64,000 nucleotides of DNA from Sulfurimonas sp. (GCA_021648405.1 JAKISX010000001.1:1-64000); one strand, 5' to 3'. Positions 29,389 to 39,055 are shown, numbered from the stretch's first letter. Translations and numbers: made by a program. The notes: generated by a model not told the origin, from the sequence alone.

Positions 29389-31269
29389 TTAACCTTGTTG
29401 AAGCTCATCTGCCATCACAGCTAATTCTTCTACACCATTACCAATATAAGATACAGTTTCTATAATAAGTTCGCTAGCTTTGCGTGATTCCATAGCATTT
29501 TTAGCACTAAGTTCAACTGCTTTTTGAACTTCACTAATGCCAATGTTTACTTGATTCATCCCCTCAAGATTTTGGTCATTTACATCTTTTAATTCTGTAT
29601 ATCTATCAAGTAAATCAACTAACATCTCTATAATTTTACTTATATCATGTATAAGTGTATCGATGTTTGATTGCTCACTTTCTTGTGAAGCAAGCAGGTT
29701 ACCCCAGTCATTTTTAACAGTATCAATTTCTGAATTCATTGATTCAACAATATCATTGATTTTTTCAGTGTTAGATTCAGAATCTTTTGCTAAGTTACGA
29801 ATATCAGAACTTACAACTGCAAAACCTTTTCCAAAATCACCTGCGCGAGCAGCTTCTATAGAACCACTAATAGCAAGCATATTTAACTGAACAATAGAGT
29901 TAGAGATACTACTAACTGTTTTATCAACACTCTTTGTTTCTTTAATTATTACTTGCAGTTCACTAGCAGCTACATTACCTTTTTCTATAGAGCCACTAAA
30001 AGCTTCTCTAATCTCTGTTACACTAATTTTAACAACATTAAAAGATACCTTTAATATATCAAAGTTACGACGAGCAATTTCAATAAGCTTATCAATATCT
30101 TTTGCAGCGAGCAGTCCGGCTTGAATTAGTTCTTTGTTTGTAATAGCGCTTTGATTTGTAGTGTTAGATGATGATTCTATCTGATTTAATGCATTTGTTA
30201 CATCTTCTAAAGCATTTTGAATATCCTCCATACTTCCGCCAATAGTATCAGCTGATAGTGCTATATCTTCTGCTGATTTCATAGTATCAGTTGAAAATTT
30301 TAATTCTTCAGCTAAATTAGAAAGGTCTTTTATATCATCTTGTGTTTGAGCAAGAGCATCTGATTGAATATCTATACCATTTAATGTTTTTTCAACTGAT
30401 AATGCTATCTCACTAGATGCTGTTGCAATATCTTGTGAGCCCTCATTAATTTTAGAAACTACATCGCTAAGATTTTGAGTATAAGTATTTACGCTTCTTG
30501 CTGCTTCTACTGAATAAACAGCTATTTTAGTTAGTTCTTCCATTTTGTTACTAAGGGCATCACCTTTAGTCCCATTTCCTGAGATTATTTTTGTAGTATC
30601 TCCAATGCTTGCAATAATTCCATCAATAGAAGATTGAATTTTTGTAACAAGTTCAGAGATAAATTCAGCATTTTTTTCACTCTCTCCAGCTAAAGCGCGA
30701 GTCTCATCAGCAACAACTGCAAAGCCTTTTCCATGCTCTTTTGCACGAGATGCTTCAATAGCAGCATTTAGAGCTAATAAATTTGTTTGATCTGCAATTT
30801 TTGCAATAAAACCAACAGCATCACCAATATTTTGTGAAGAAATTTTTAACTCTTCACTTTTTGTAGCTGATTGCTTAGCTACTACAACCGTACTATCCAT
30901 TCGACCAACAGAATCATTGATTTTTTTAACAGAGGACATAATGCTATTGCCTGTTGAAAGTGTTGATGATATAACAGTATTTATGTTTGAGTTCATACGA
31001 GTTATGTTTGAAGTGATGCTTTTTACATTTGCTAAGGCTTGCTCACTTGCACCACTATTTTCTTCAGCTGCAGTTGCAATTTGCTCCATTGAAGATTTTA
31101 ACTGCTCAATTGCACTAACACTCTCTTGTGCATTATCTAAAATTGTCATAGCTACACCAGCAATAGATTCACTAATTTGCTGCTGTTTAGCTAGTGTTCG
31201 CTGATGTCTTTTGTCTGAACCGCTAGATGCAGATGAGGTAGATGGGGTATTTTTTTTCACTAATGTCAT
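29389..31269 (-). CDS. Soluble methyl-accepting chemotaxis protein with two signalling hairpins
   Basis: 626 aa; hairpin 1 IADQTNLLALNAAIEASRAKEHGKGFAVVADETRALA; hairpin 2 LNMLAISGSIEAARAGDFGKGFAVVSSDIRNLA; no TM segment seen. Confidence 0.92.
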   Translation of the reverse strand: MTLVKKNTPSTSSASSGSDKRHQRTLAKQQQISESIAGVAMTILDNAQESVSAIEQLKSSMEQIATAAEENSGASEQALANVKSITSNITRMNSNINTVISSTLSTGNSIMSSVKKINDSVGRMDSTVVVAKQSATKSEELKISSQNIGDAVGFIAKIADQTNLLALNAAIEASRAKEHGKGFAVVADETRALAGESEKNAEFISELVTKIQSSIDGIIASIGDTTKIISGNGTKGDALSNKMEELTKIAVYSVEAARSVNTYTQNLSDVVSKINEGSQDIATASSEIALSVEKTLNGIDIQSDALAQTQDDIKDLSNLAEELKFSTDTMKSAEDIALSADTIGGSMEDIQNALEDVTNALNQIESSSNTTNQSAITNKELIQAGLLAAKDIDKLIEIARRNFDILKVSFNVVKISVTEIREAFSGSIEKGNVAASELQVIIKETKSVDKTVSSISNSIVQLNMLAISGSIEAARAGDFGKGFAVVSSDIRNLAKDSESNTEKINDIVESMNSEIDTVKNDWGNLLASQESEQSNIDTLIHDISKIIEMLVDLLDRYTELKDVNDQNLEGMNQVNIGISEVQKAVELSAKNAMESRKASELIIETVSYIGNGVEELAVMADELQQG

Positions 31270-31282
31270 TATAATATCCTTA

Positions 31283-31714
31283 TTAATCTAGTGTAGCGTA
31301 AAGCTCTTGAGCTTTTCTAACATCTTCTTTTGAAGGTTTAATTCTAATACTGACATATTTAGTATTTCCACTTTTGTCAATTGATCTAAGCACTGTTGCA
31401 TAAACCCAATAAAATCCACCACCATTACGAGAATTTTTTACATACCCAGTCCAAAAACCTTTGTTTTGTACATCATCCCAAAGTGATTTAAAAGCAGCTC
31501 TAGGCATCTCTGAATGGCGAACTACATTATGTGGTTCGCCTATTAATTCATCTTTTTTTAAATTTGCGATCTTTAAAAAAGATTCATTTGCATATACAAC
31601 AAATCCTTTTTCATCTGTTTCACTTAAAAGATACAAATCGTCATATAAAACTTCACCATCTTCTAAAAAAGTTAAACCCTCAGTACTGATGGCATTTTCA
31701 TTTTTCGACATCAT
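31283..31714 (-). CDS. Aer/CetB-like PAS domain protein
   Basis: ETDEKGFVVYANESFLKIANLKKDELIGEPHNVVRHSEMPRAAFKSLW; likely start 31714 or 31711 (RBS GGAGG) rather than ORF-track 31753. Confidence 0.88.
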   Translation of the reverse strand: MMSKNENAISTEGLTFLEDGEVLYDDLYLLSETDEKGFVVYANESFLKIANLKKDELIGEPHNVVRHSEMPRAAFKSLWDDVQNKGFWTGYVKNSRNGGGFYWVYATVLRSIDKSGNTKYVSIRIKPSKEDVRKAQELYATLD

Positions 31715-31887
31715 AAACCTCCGTTTAAATACATTAATTGCACAAGCATACATATATAAAACTAAAAGTAAATTTAAATAGAGTTTTTTTTGTAGATTAT
31801 TGGTAATATTTAAAATATATCACTTTTTTACCTATCTATTCTTATAAAATAATATAAATAATAAATTAATATGAAAACCAAATAAAA

Positions 31888-31900
31888 GTCTAAAATAGAC
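31888..31900 (-). terminator. Small hairpin GTCTA-AAA-TAGAC downstream of rpsO
   Basis: 5-bp perfect stem followed on the minus strand by TTTTATTTGG. Confidence 0.5.
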
Positions 31901-31922
31901 AATTATTTAGTGAGGAGAGAGG

Positions 31923-32198
31923 TTATATATTGTCGCGAATATCTAATTTTTCAACTAAAGCTAAGTAAGAAACTCTATCAGTTTTTTTAAAATATTTCAT
32001 TAAACGACGACGCTTGCCAACTAATTTTAATAACCCTAATCTTGATGCATGATCTTTTTTGAAAATTTTCAAATGCTCTGTTAACTCAGCAATCCTTGCT
32101 GTTAAAAGTGCAATTTGTACTTCACTTGAACCTGTGTCGTCTTCTTTGCGACCATAATTTGCGATAATCTCTAATTTTTTCGCCGAATCTAAAGCCAT
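31923..32198 (-). CDS. rpsO: 30S ribosomal protein S15
   Basis: 91 aa; [51 protein letters not shown]. Confidence 0.98.
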   Translation of the reverse strand: MALDSAKKLEIIANYGRKEDDTGSSEVQIALLTARIAELTEHLKIFKKDHASRLGLLKLVGKRRRLMKYFKKTDRVSYLALVEKLDIRDNI

Positions 32199-32270
32199 AA
32201 TAGCCTCCTGAATGGTATAGTAATCTAACTATTATTAATACATTAAATTGAGCAAAAGCTTATTTTAATG

Positions 32271-32324
32271 GCAGAGACTTAATAATGAAAAGTGCCAAAT
32301 ATTAGCACTTCTAAAAGTCCCTGC
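32271..32324 (-). ncRNA. Candidate structured rpsO mRNA leader
   Basis: Nested inverted repeats GCAGAGACTT/AAGTCCCTGC (one mismatch) around AAGTGC/GCACTT, in the ~190-nt rpsO 5' leader. Confidence 0.4.
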
Positions 32325-32391
32325 AACTCTCTAAAGCTACAAAAAAATATTTTTTTGAGATTTATAAAGTCGATTTGTAAAAGTTGAAGTG

Positions 32392-32430
32392 AAATTATAG
32401 CTAAATTTTCAAGTTCTTTGGCTATAATTT
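32392..32430. promoter_or_regulatory. Divergent promoter region rpsO / Rrf2
   Basis: Perfect 10-bp inverted repeat AAATTATAGC ... GCTATAATTT places TATAAT on both strands (32394-32399 minus, 32423-32428 plus). Confidence 0.6.
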
Positions 32431-32458
32431 ATAAAAATTATACTTTAAAGATATATAT

Positions 32459-32860
32459 ATGTTAATTACAAAAGCAAGTGAATATGCGATTCTTGCACTT
32501 ATAGTTTTATCAAAAGAGAAAAAACCAATGGGAAGCGAATCTTTAGCCAAACAACTATCTATCCCTAAAAGTTTTTTGGCAAAAATACTTCAATCACTAG
32601 CTAAAGCTGGAATTTTAAAGTCATTTAAGGGAATTAATGGTGGATTTGCTCTAGCTCATGAGGCTAAAAATATAAGTATGCTAGATATTATGAGTGCGGT
32701 AGAGGGGAAAAGCCCTGCTGTATTTGAGTGTTCATTATCTGAGAGTGCTTGTCCGTCTGATACAGCAAGCATTTGTTCAATTTGGCCATTTTTAAATAAA
32801 CTTCAAGGAAAAATAGATAATTTTCTTGCTGAATTAACATTAGCAGATATACTAGAGTAG
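32459..32860 (+). CDS. Rrf2-family transcriptional regulator
   Basis: 133 aa; winged-helix SLAKQLSIPKSFLAKILQSLAKAGILKSFKGINGGFALA; cysteines ECSLSESACPSDTASICSIW. Confidence 0.93.
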   Translation: MLITKASEYAILALIVLSKEKKPMGSESLAKQLSIPKSFLAKILQSLAKAGILKSFKGINGGFALAHEAKNISMLDIMSAVEGKSPAVFECSLSESACPSDTASICSIWPFLNKLQGKIDNFLAELTLADILE

Positions 32861-32864
32861 CAAA

Positions 32865-35051
32865 TTGGCAAAAAAACCTACATTAAAACAGCAAGTTGGA
32901 AGAAGCCTAAACTTTTTACTAGGTCAAAAAGATCTTAGTGTTGTTTTATTTGTAATGGCTATTTTAGTTATCATCATAGTGCCACTTCCAGCTGCGATGC
33001 TTGATTTTTTACTAACTGTCTCTATCGCTATTGCTGTTTTAATTTTACTTATCTCACTATATGTCCCTAAACCAACTGATTTAACCACTTTTCCAACTTT
33101 AATATTAATTGTTACGCTGTTTAGACTCGCCTTAAATATATCTACAACAAGGATGATTTTAAGTCATGGTCATGAGGGTCCAGAAGCTGTAAGTTCCATA
33201 ATTAGTAGTTTTGGAGACTTTGTAGTAGGTGGAAACTTTGTAATAGGAATTATAGTTTTTTCAATTCTTGTTTTGATTAATTTTATGGTAATTACAAAAG
33301 GTTCTACAAGAGTTGCTGAAGTTGGTGCTAGATTTGTGCTTGATTCTATGCCTGGTAAACAGATGGCTGTTGATGCTGATTTAAATGCTGGTCTTATTGA
33401 TGATGCACAAGCAAAAGCGCGCCGCGCAGAGATACTTCAAGATGCAAATTTTTACGGAGCAATGGACGGATCATCTAAATTTGTAAAAGGTGATGCTGTT
33501 GCAAGTATAATTATTACACTTATCAATATTATTGGTGGATTTCTTATTGGTGTGTTTCAGCATGATATGACAGTTGGTGATAGTGCATCAACATTTACTC
33601 TTTTAACTATTGGTGATGGATTAGTTGGTCAAATTCCTGCCCTTATTGTATCAACTGCAACTGGTATTATGATTACTAGAAGTTCAAACGATGGAGAGAA
33701 TTTCGCTGAGGGTACTATAAATCAGATGATGGGAAATGCCAAAATTATGATGATTGTTGGATTTATCATGATTTTATTTGCTCTTGTTCCAGGTTTACCT
33801 ACTGCCTCTATGGGTCTTGTTGGAATAATATTTGCATCTTTAGGTTGGGCTACATATAAATACCAAAAAGGGGAACTTAGCATCCTTGATATTGGTACCT
33901 CTTTTGGCGGTAAAAAATCTAAAGAGACCTTAAAAAAAGAAAAAGAAACTCTAAAACCTAAAAAAACTCAAGAAGAGATAGCTAAAGATGAAGAAAGTGC
34001 TTTAGAGGATATTTTAAAAGTTGAGATGCTAGAGCTTACTCTTGGTTATCAACTCATTAAGTTAGCTGATAGCAATCAAGGTGGTGATTTACTTGAGCGT
34101 ATCCGATCTATGAGAAGAAAAATAGCATCAGATTTTGGTTTTTTAATGCCTCAAGTTCGTATTAGAGATAACCTTCATTTGCAACCTAAACAATATCAAA
34201 TACTTCTAAAAGGTATATCAATTGGTGATGGTGAAATAGTCCCAGATAAGTTTTTAGCAATGGATAGCGGAATGGCTACTGGTGAGATAAAAGGAGAGGC
34301 TACTAAAGAACCAGCTTTTGGTCTTGATGCACTTTGGATAGACCCATCAGATAAAGAAGATGCTATTATAAATGGATATACTGTAGTTGATCCATCTACT
34401 GTTATTTCAACTCATATGAGTGAGCTTGTCAAAAATAATGCACAAGACTTACTTACACGCCAAGAAGTACAAGTACTTATAGATAAAATAAAAAATGATT
34501 ATCCTGTAATTATTGATGATGTGTTAAAAATTGCCTCTATTGGACTGATTCAAAGAGTATTAAAATCTTTACTTCATGAAAAGATACCTCTTAAAGATAT
34601 GCTTAGCATACTTGAAACCATAGCGGATGTTTGTGAATTTACAAAAAATGTTGAATTTATAACAGAACAAGTTCGTGCAAAACTTTCTCGCACCATTACA
34701 CAGATGTACGCAAGCGATGATGGGATTATAAGATTGTTAACTTTTGATACTTCATCAGAACAGATGATGCTTGAAAAATCACAAGAAAGCGATGGCGTTA
34801 GAAACATAATGTTAAATGTTGGAGAGATAAATGAACTAATTCAAGCTACAAGCGCAAAAGCAACAGAGTTACTTCAAAAAAATATCTCTCCTGTTATTAT
34901 TATAGTTGATCCTGCACTTAGAAAAGGTGTATCTGAAATATTTGAGAGGTTCTCTTTGGATGTTATTACACTATCACATGCTGAGATAGATTCTAGTGCT
35001 ACATTTGAAGTGCTTGGTTCAATATCAATAAATCTACCAAAACAAGAATAA
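32865..35051 (+). CDS. flhA: Flagellar biosynthesis protein FlhA
   Basis: 728 aa; VTLFRLALNISTTRMILSHGHEGPEAVSSIISSFGDFVVGGNFVIG; RVAEVGARFVLDSMPGKQMAVDADLNAG. Confidence 0.98.
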   Translation: MAKKPTLKQQVGRSLNFLLGQKDLSVVLFVMAILVIIIVPLPAAMLDFLLTVSIAIAVLILLISLYVPKPTDLTTFPTLILIVTLFRLALNISTTRMILSHGHEGPEAVSSIISSFGDFVVGGNFVIGIIVFSILVLINFMVITKGSTRVAEVGARFVLDSMPGKQMAVDADLNAGLIDDAQAKARRAEILQDANFYGAMDGSSKFVKGDAVASIIITLINIIGGFLIGVFQHDMTVGDSASTFTLLTIGDGLVGQIPALIVSTATGIMITRSSNDGENFAEGTINQMMGNAKIMMIVGFIMILFALVPGLPTASMGLVGIIFASLGWATYKYQKGELSILDIGTSFGGKKSKETLKKEKETLKPKKTQEEIAKDEESALEDILKVEMLELTLGYQLIKLADSNQGGDLLERIRSMRRKIASDFGFLMPQVRIRDNLHLQPKQYQILLKGISIGDGEIVPDKFLAMDSGMATGEIKGEATKEPAFGLDALWIDPSDKEDAIINGYTVVDPSTVISTHMSELVKNNAQDLLTRQEVQVLIDKIKNDYPVIIDDVLKIASIGLIQRVLKSLLHEKIPLKDMLSILETIADVCEFTKNVEFITEQVRAKLSRTITQMYASDDGIIRLLTFDTSSEQMMLEKSQESDGVRNIMLNVGEINELIQATSAKATELLQKNISPVIIIVDPALRKGVSEIFERFSLDVITLSHAEIDSSATFEVLGSISINLPKQE

Positions 35052-35138
35052 CAGAGTAAATCTTTTTCTTTTCTGGCTAAATATTTATTTCATAAATATT
35101 TGCTCATCAAAGATATTTACACTATAAAAGGAAAAAAA

Positions 35139-36227
35139 TTGAAAAATAAAATACTTCATCATCTATCACATATTGATTTAGACGGTTACAGCTGTCAGCT
35201 TGTAATGAGTTTTACACCATACAATATTAAAAACTATAATGCAAACTATGGAGCGGAAGTTAGACAAAAATTAGAACTTATACTTGAATCAATCAAAAGA
35301 GATATCAAGACACCTGCGTATATACTTATCACAGATTTAAATCTAAGTACTGATGAAGCTAGATGGCTAAACAATGAAGTTAAAAAGCTTAATGAAAACA
35401 GATATGATGTTATTATAAATTTACTAGATCACCACGGAAGTGGAGAAGATAGTGCTAATAAATACGATTGGTATTATCTTGACACTTCAAGATGTGCTAC
35501 AAAAATTACTTATGACTATGCTAAAGAAAATTTTGATTTCAATGAACCTGAGTGGATGAATAAAATGGTAAATGTTGTAAATGCTGTTGATTTGTGGAAG
35601 ATGGATGAACGAGAAAATTTTGAATATGGCAAAGTATGTATGCGTCTTGTTACAGAAACAAGAGAGTTAAACCGTGTAATGTTTGCAAAGTATGATAGTG
35701 CATATAAGCTATCACTATTATTTGAAGCTTCAAAATATATAAATGAAGAAAATGCACCTATACTTTTAGATGAAAAAATACACCTGTTAAAAAAAGATTT
35801 TTTCAAAGATGATGAAAACAATACTCTAGATAATTTAGCAACAAAATATATAGTTAAGCTTTTAGGTGCACTTAGAGAGACTCATACTATATACTATAAG
35901 GGATATAGAGGATTTTTGAGTTATGGCGTAGGCAATACCTCAATTGTAGGTAATGGTTTTTTACTAACATATCCTGAATATGATTTTATAGTAGATGTAA
36001 GTTACCGTGGGACAATGAGTCTTAGAGCTAATAATAAAGTAAGTGTATCTCAAATATCTAAAGAGTGGGCTAATGGTGGTGGACATCCCAATGCTGCTGG
36101 CGGTAGAATTATAGGGTTTAAAGAGCAATATCGTTATGATAAAGTTAAAAAACAGATTCAGAGGTTGATAGATGACAAAGAATCTGTTGCAGGTGATCTA
36201 GCATATAAAAAAGAAGATTCAAAGTGA
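35139..36227 (+). CDS. DHH-family phosphoesterase
   Basis: LHHLSHIDLDGYSCQLV, LLDHHGSGEDSANKYDW, GGGHPNAAGG; TTG 35139 with AAAGGA upstream preferred over ORF-track start 35100. Confidence 0.88.
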   Translation: MKNKILHHLSHIDLDGYSCQLVMSFTPYNIKNYNANYGAEVRQKLELILESIKRDIKTPAYILITDLNLSTDEARWLNNEVKKLNENRYDVIINLLDHHGSGEDSANKYDWYYLDTSRCATKITYDYAKENFDFNEPEWMNKMVNVVNAVDLWKMDERENFEYGKVCMRLVTETRELNRVMFAKYDSAYKLSLLFEASKYINEENAPILLDEKIHLLKKDFFKDDENNTLDNLATKYIVKLLGALRETHTIYYKGYRGFLSYGVGNTSIVGNGFLLTYPEYDFIVDVSYRGTMSLRANNKVSVSQISKEWANGGGHPNAAGGRIIGFKEQYRYDKVKKQIQRLIDDKESVAGDLAYKKEDSK

Positions 36228-36248
36228 TTGAATTAAATTAAGGACACC

Positions 36249-36929
36249 TTATCTTTTTTTGAAGATAAGTAGTATTTTATCGTCCATATCATATAATGAA
36301 AAAGTTTTTTTATCTATTAATTTTAAGTTATCTAAATTTTGAAATATTTTAATTTTATGAAAAAACTGGACAATAGTATCTTGAAATTTATTATATAAAT
36401 TACCCTCTTTTTGAAACAAAGTAAATTTTGTATGGAGTTCATTGTTTGAAAATTCTGCATCTACACTTAAAAATTCATTTTTTGCATCAACACTCATACT
36501 CCCATCAGCTACTTCACTAAAGCCAAACAATGTATTTATATCTGCTATAAATACTCCGTTGTCATTTAATCTATTTGAAATAGAATTTAAAAATTTAAAA
36601 AGCGAGTTTTTATCCATGAAATTTAGCACATCAAATATTGCTACTATTGCATCAAATTTTCCATTTTCATTCGCAATATCTATACATTCGACATCTAAGC
36701 CTTTTGATACACACTTATCAACCATGGTTTGACTAAGGTCAATCCCTTTGCATTTTATTCCATCATTTGTAAGTTGTTGGATAAAATCACCATCCCCACA
36801 GCCAACATCTAAAAGTGTTTTTGTATCATAATTAGCGAGTTGTAATTTATATATATGATGAAGTGTTTTAGTAGCTTCTTGTATGCCTAACAAATGTTGA
36901 GCATTTGCGTATAGATCTAAGTTTGTCAA
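36249..36929 (-). CDS. SAM-dependent class I methyltransferase
   Basis: 226 aa; LLDVGCGDGDFIQQLTNDGIKCKGIDLSQTMV. Confidence 0.88.
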   Translation of the reverse strand: MTNLDLYANAQHLLGIQEATKTLHHIYKLQLANYDTKTLLDVGCGDGDFIQQLTNDGIKCKGIDLSQTMVDKCVSKGLDVECIDIANENGKFDAIVAIFDVLNFMDKNSLFKFLNSISNRLNDNGVFIADINTLFGFSEVADGSMSVDAKNEFLSVDAEFSNNELHTKFTLFQKEGNLYNKFQDTIVQFFHKIKIFQNLDNLKLIDKKTFSLYDMDDKILLIFKKR

Positions 36930-36931
36930 AA

Positions 36932-37546
36932 CTATCCGTTTATAACTTTATTTATTTTTTCATATATATCTAATACTTCATCTTTTTTAGCAATATAAGA
37001 ATTTTTATTTGCTATGAGATAAGTTGAACTTGTCATAATATCAGCAACAACTTCAAGTCCATTTTGCTTCATTGTAGCACCAGTTTCAACCACATCCACT
37101 ATCATATCGGCAAGACCAATAAGTGGAGCTAGCTCAATTGAGCCATAAAGTTTAATAATTTCAACACTTACAGCTTTCTCTTGGAAATACCTTTTTGTAA
37201 TATTTACCATTTTTGATGCAACTTTTAAATCAGGTTTGTTAAGATCAAATTTTTCACCTTTTTTCATCCCAATACTTACTTTACATACACCTTTTTTCAA
37301 ATCAAGTAAACGAACAACATCAAGACCTTGTTCTTCTAAAGTATCTAGTCCCACCACGCCAATATCTGCTGCTTGATGATATACATAAGTTGCTACATCT
37401 TGGTTTCTTACAAGTAAAAATGTAAAGTTTGGTGTCTTTAAAATAAGTTTTCTATCATCAAATTTAAATTCCTTACCAAAAATTTTACCAAAAATTTCAA
37501 GTGTATCTTTCGCAATACGACCTTTTGGAAGTGCAACTGTTAGCAT
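36932..37546 (-). CDS. hisG: ATP phosphoribosyltransferase (short form)
   Basis: 204 aa; LTVALPKGRIAKDTLEI; VATYVYHQAADIGVVGLDTLEE; GLADMIVDVVETGATMKQNGL. Confidence 0.97.
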   Translation of the reverse strand: MLTVALPKGRIAKDTLEIFGKIFGKEFKFDDRKLILKTPNFTFLLVRNQDVATYVYHQAADIGVVGLDTLEEQGLDVVRLLDLKKGVCKVSIGMKKGEKFDLNKPDLKVASKMVNITKRYFQEKAVSVEIIKLYGSIELAPLIGLADMIVDVVETGATMKQNGLEVVADIMTSSTYLIANKNSYIAKKDEVLDIYEKINKVING

Positions 37547-37593
37547 TTATTAGCCTTTTGTATTTATAAATAATTTCGCATTTTATCTAAAAT

Positions 37594-38214
37594 TTACTTA
37601 ATTATCTTCTTCATCCCATTAAATACTAACATCTTATCTATCCTAGCATTTGGAAAAACAAAAGCTAATTTATCAGCATCGCCACCAGTTAAAATAATGT
37701 CCATATCATATTTTACAACTTCACTGTGTAAAAGTTTCAAATATCCATAGCTTATAGCATCTTGAGAATTTTTTGGTAATTTTTCTAAATCTAGGGAATA
37801 ATTAAACTCATAAGAGAGTGCTTGTGAAATATTTTTATATGCATTGCCCATAGCTATTGTACCTGGATAGATAAATCCACCACTAAAAATTCCATTTTGA
37901 ACAACATCAACTGTTATTGCTGAACCAGCATCAACTATTACACCATTTTTTATAGCTTCACACGCCATAATACGGTCTATTCCCATAGTGTCATAGTAAT
38001 TATTTATATTTAGTTCTAAGGAGAGATCAATCCAGTTATCTAAGTTTTTTAATTTACTTTTAATTTTTTGATTTACACATATATAATAAATTTTTTGCAC
38101 AAATTCTGATGGAGAAAAAGAATCAACTGATTTTTTATAATTTAACTCTAATAAAGTATTTGTATTTATTTCTAAAAAATTATAAGTAGTATTGCCAATA
38201 TCGCATAAAAGCAT
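37594..38214 (-). CDS. coaX: Type III pantothenate kinase
   Basis: MLLCDIGNTTYNF, GIDRIMACEAIKNGVIVDAGSAITVDVV, GGFIYPG; start likely 38214. Confidence 0.9.
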   Translation of the reverse strand: MLLCDIGNTTYNFLEINTNTLLELNYKKSVDSFSPSEFVQKIYYICVNQKIKSKLKNLDNWIDLSLELNINNYYDTMGIDRIMACEAIKNGVIVDAGSAITVDVVQNGIFSGGFIYPGTIAMGNAYKNISQALSYEFNYSLDLEKLPKNSQDAISYGYLKLLHSEVVKYDMDIILTGGDADKLAFVFPNARIDKMLVFNGMKKIIK

Positions 38215-38567
38215 TATTGAATTTTCCACCCACACTCTTTAAATGCTGCTTTTGCTTTAGAACAAAGTGGTGCATCCACAAAAAGAATTTTATGTTTATA
38301 GTTATGTTCTGAAAATATACATAGTTTTGTATATATCTCTTCAAATTTTCTAACATCTTTCATGAGTAGTCTTGATTTTTGAGTAATTGCAAAAATTCCC
38401 CAAAAGTATCCCGTAGTATCTGTTGCTTTATAAATTTTTATCTTATTTCTAATACCGAGTTCCCTAGGAAGAACCTCTTGCATTTTTTTAAATAACTTTC
38501 CCTTTGCTCGAAAGGAATCTACTATCATTTGCATATTTATTATATTCCCTATGTAATGAAATCTCAA
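38214..38567 (-). CDS. Hypothetical protein (117 aa)
   Basis: ORF overlapping coaX start by TAATG-like junction. Confidence 0.6.
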   Translation of the reverse strand: MRFHYIGNIINMQMIVDSFRAKGKLFKKMQEVLPRELGIRNKIKIYKATDTTGYFWGIFAITQKSRLLMKDVRKFEEIYTKLCIFSEHNYKHKILFVDAPLCSKAKAAFKECGWKIQ

Positions 38568-38611
38568 TGATTAAGATTTGCTCTATTATTTTAATGACGC
38601 AAGTTTAACAT

Positions 38612-39055
38612 TTATGTCATAAAATTAGGATATATTTTTTTAATAATAAAATAAACTTTACATCCAACGCAATAATTAAAAAACACATCAAGTAGTGCAC
38701 AACTCAAAAATATAATAGCAATAATATATGAGAACAATGATAAAGAAAAATAATTACCAATAATAAGTAGTATTAAAAAAAAGATTCCAAAATAGCCAGC
38801 AAGCATTTTTGCACCACCATCATAAGGTCTTGATTTTAATTTTAAAACCTCTTTTAAAGTTTTTGATATAAGAAAGAGTAACGAATAATCTTTTTTTCCA
38901 AAAGAACGAATAATAAAATCTACAAGTAAAAAATATAAAACAAATACATTAAAAGTAAACAAGTAGTAGATTATGAATAAACTAACTAAAAACGCATTAA
39001 ACCTTGAAACAGTTGAATCAACTTTTTTAAATGTGATTGGACAAGCATATGACAT
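38612..39055 (-). CDS. DUF4395-like membrane protein
   Basis: 147 aa; CPITFKKVDSTVSRFNAFLVSLFIIYYLF; several hydrophobic segments; C-terminal YCVGCKVYFI. Confidence 0.75.
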   Translation of the reverse strand: MSYACPITFKKVDSTVSRFNAFLVSLFIIYYLFTFNVFVLYFLLVDFIIRSFGKKDYSLLFLISKTLKEVLKLKSRPYDGGAKMLAGYFGIFFLILLIIGNYFSLSLFSYIIAIIFLSCALLDVFFNYCVGCKVYFIIKKIYPNFMT

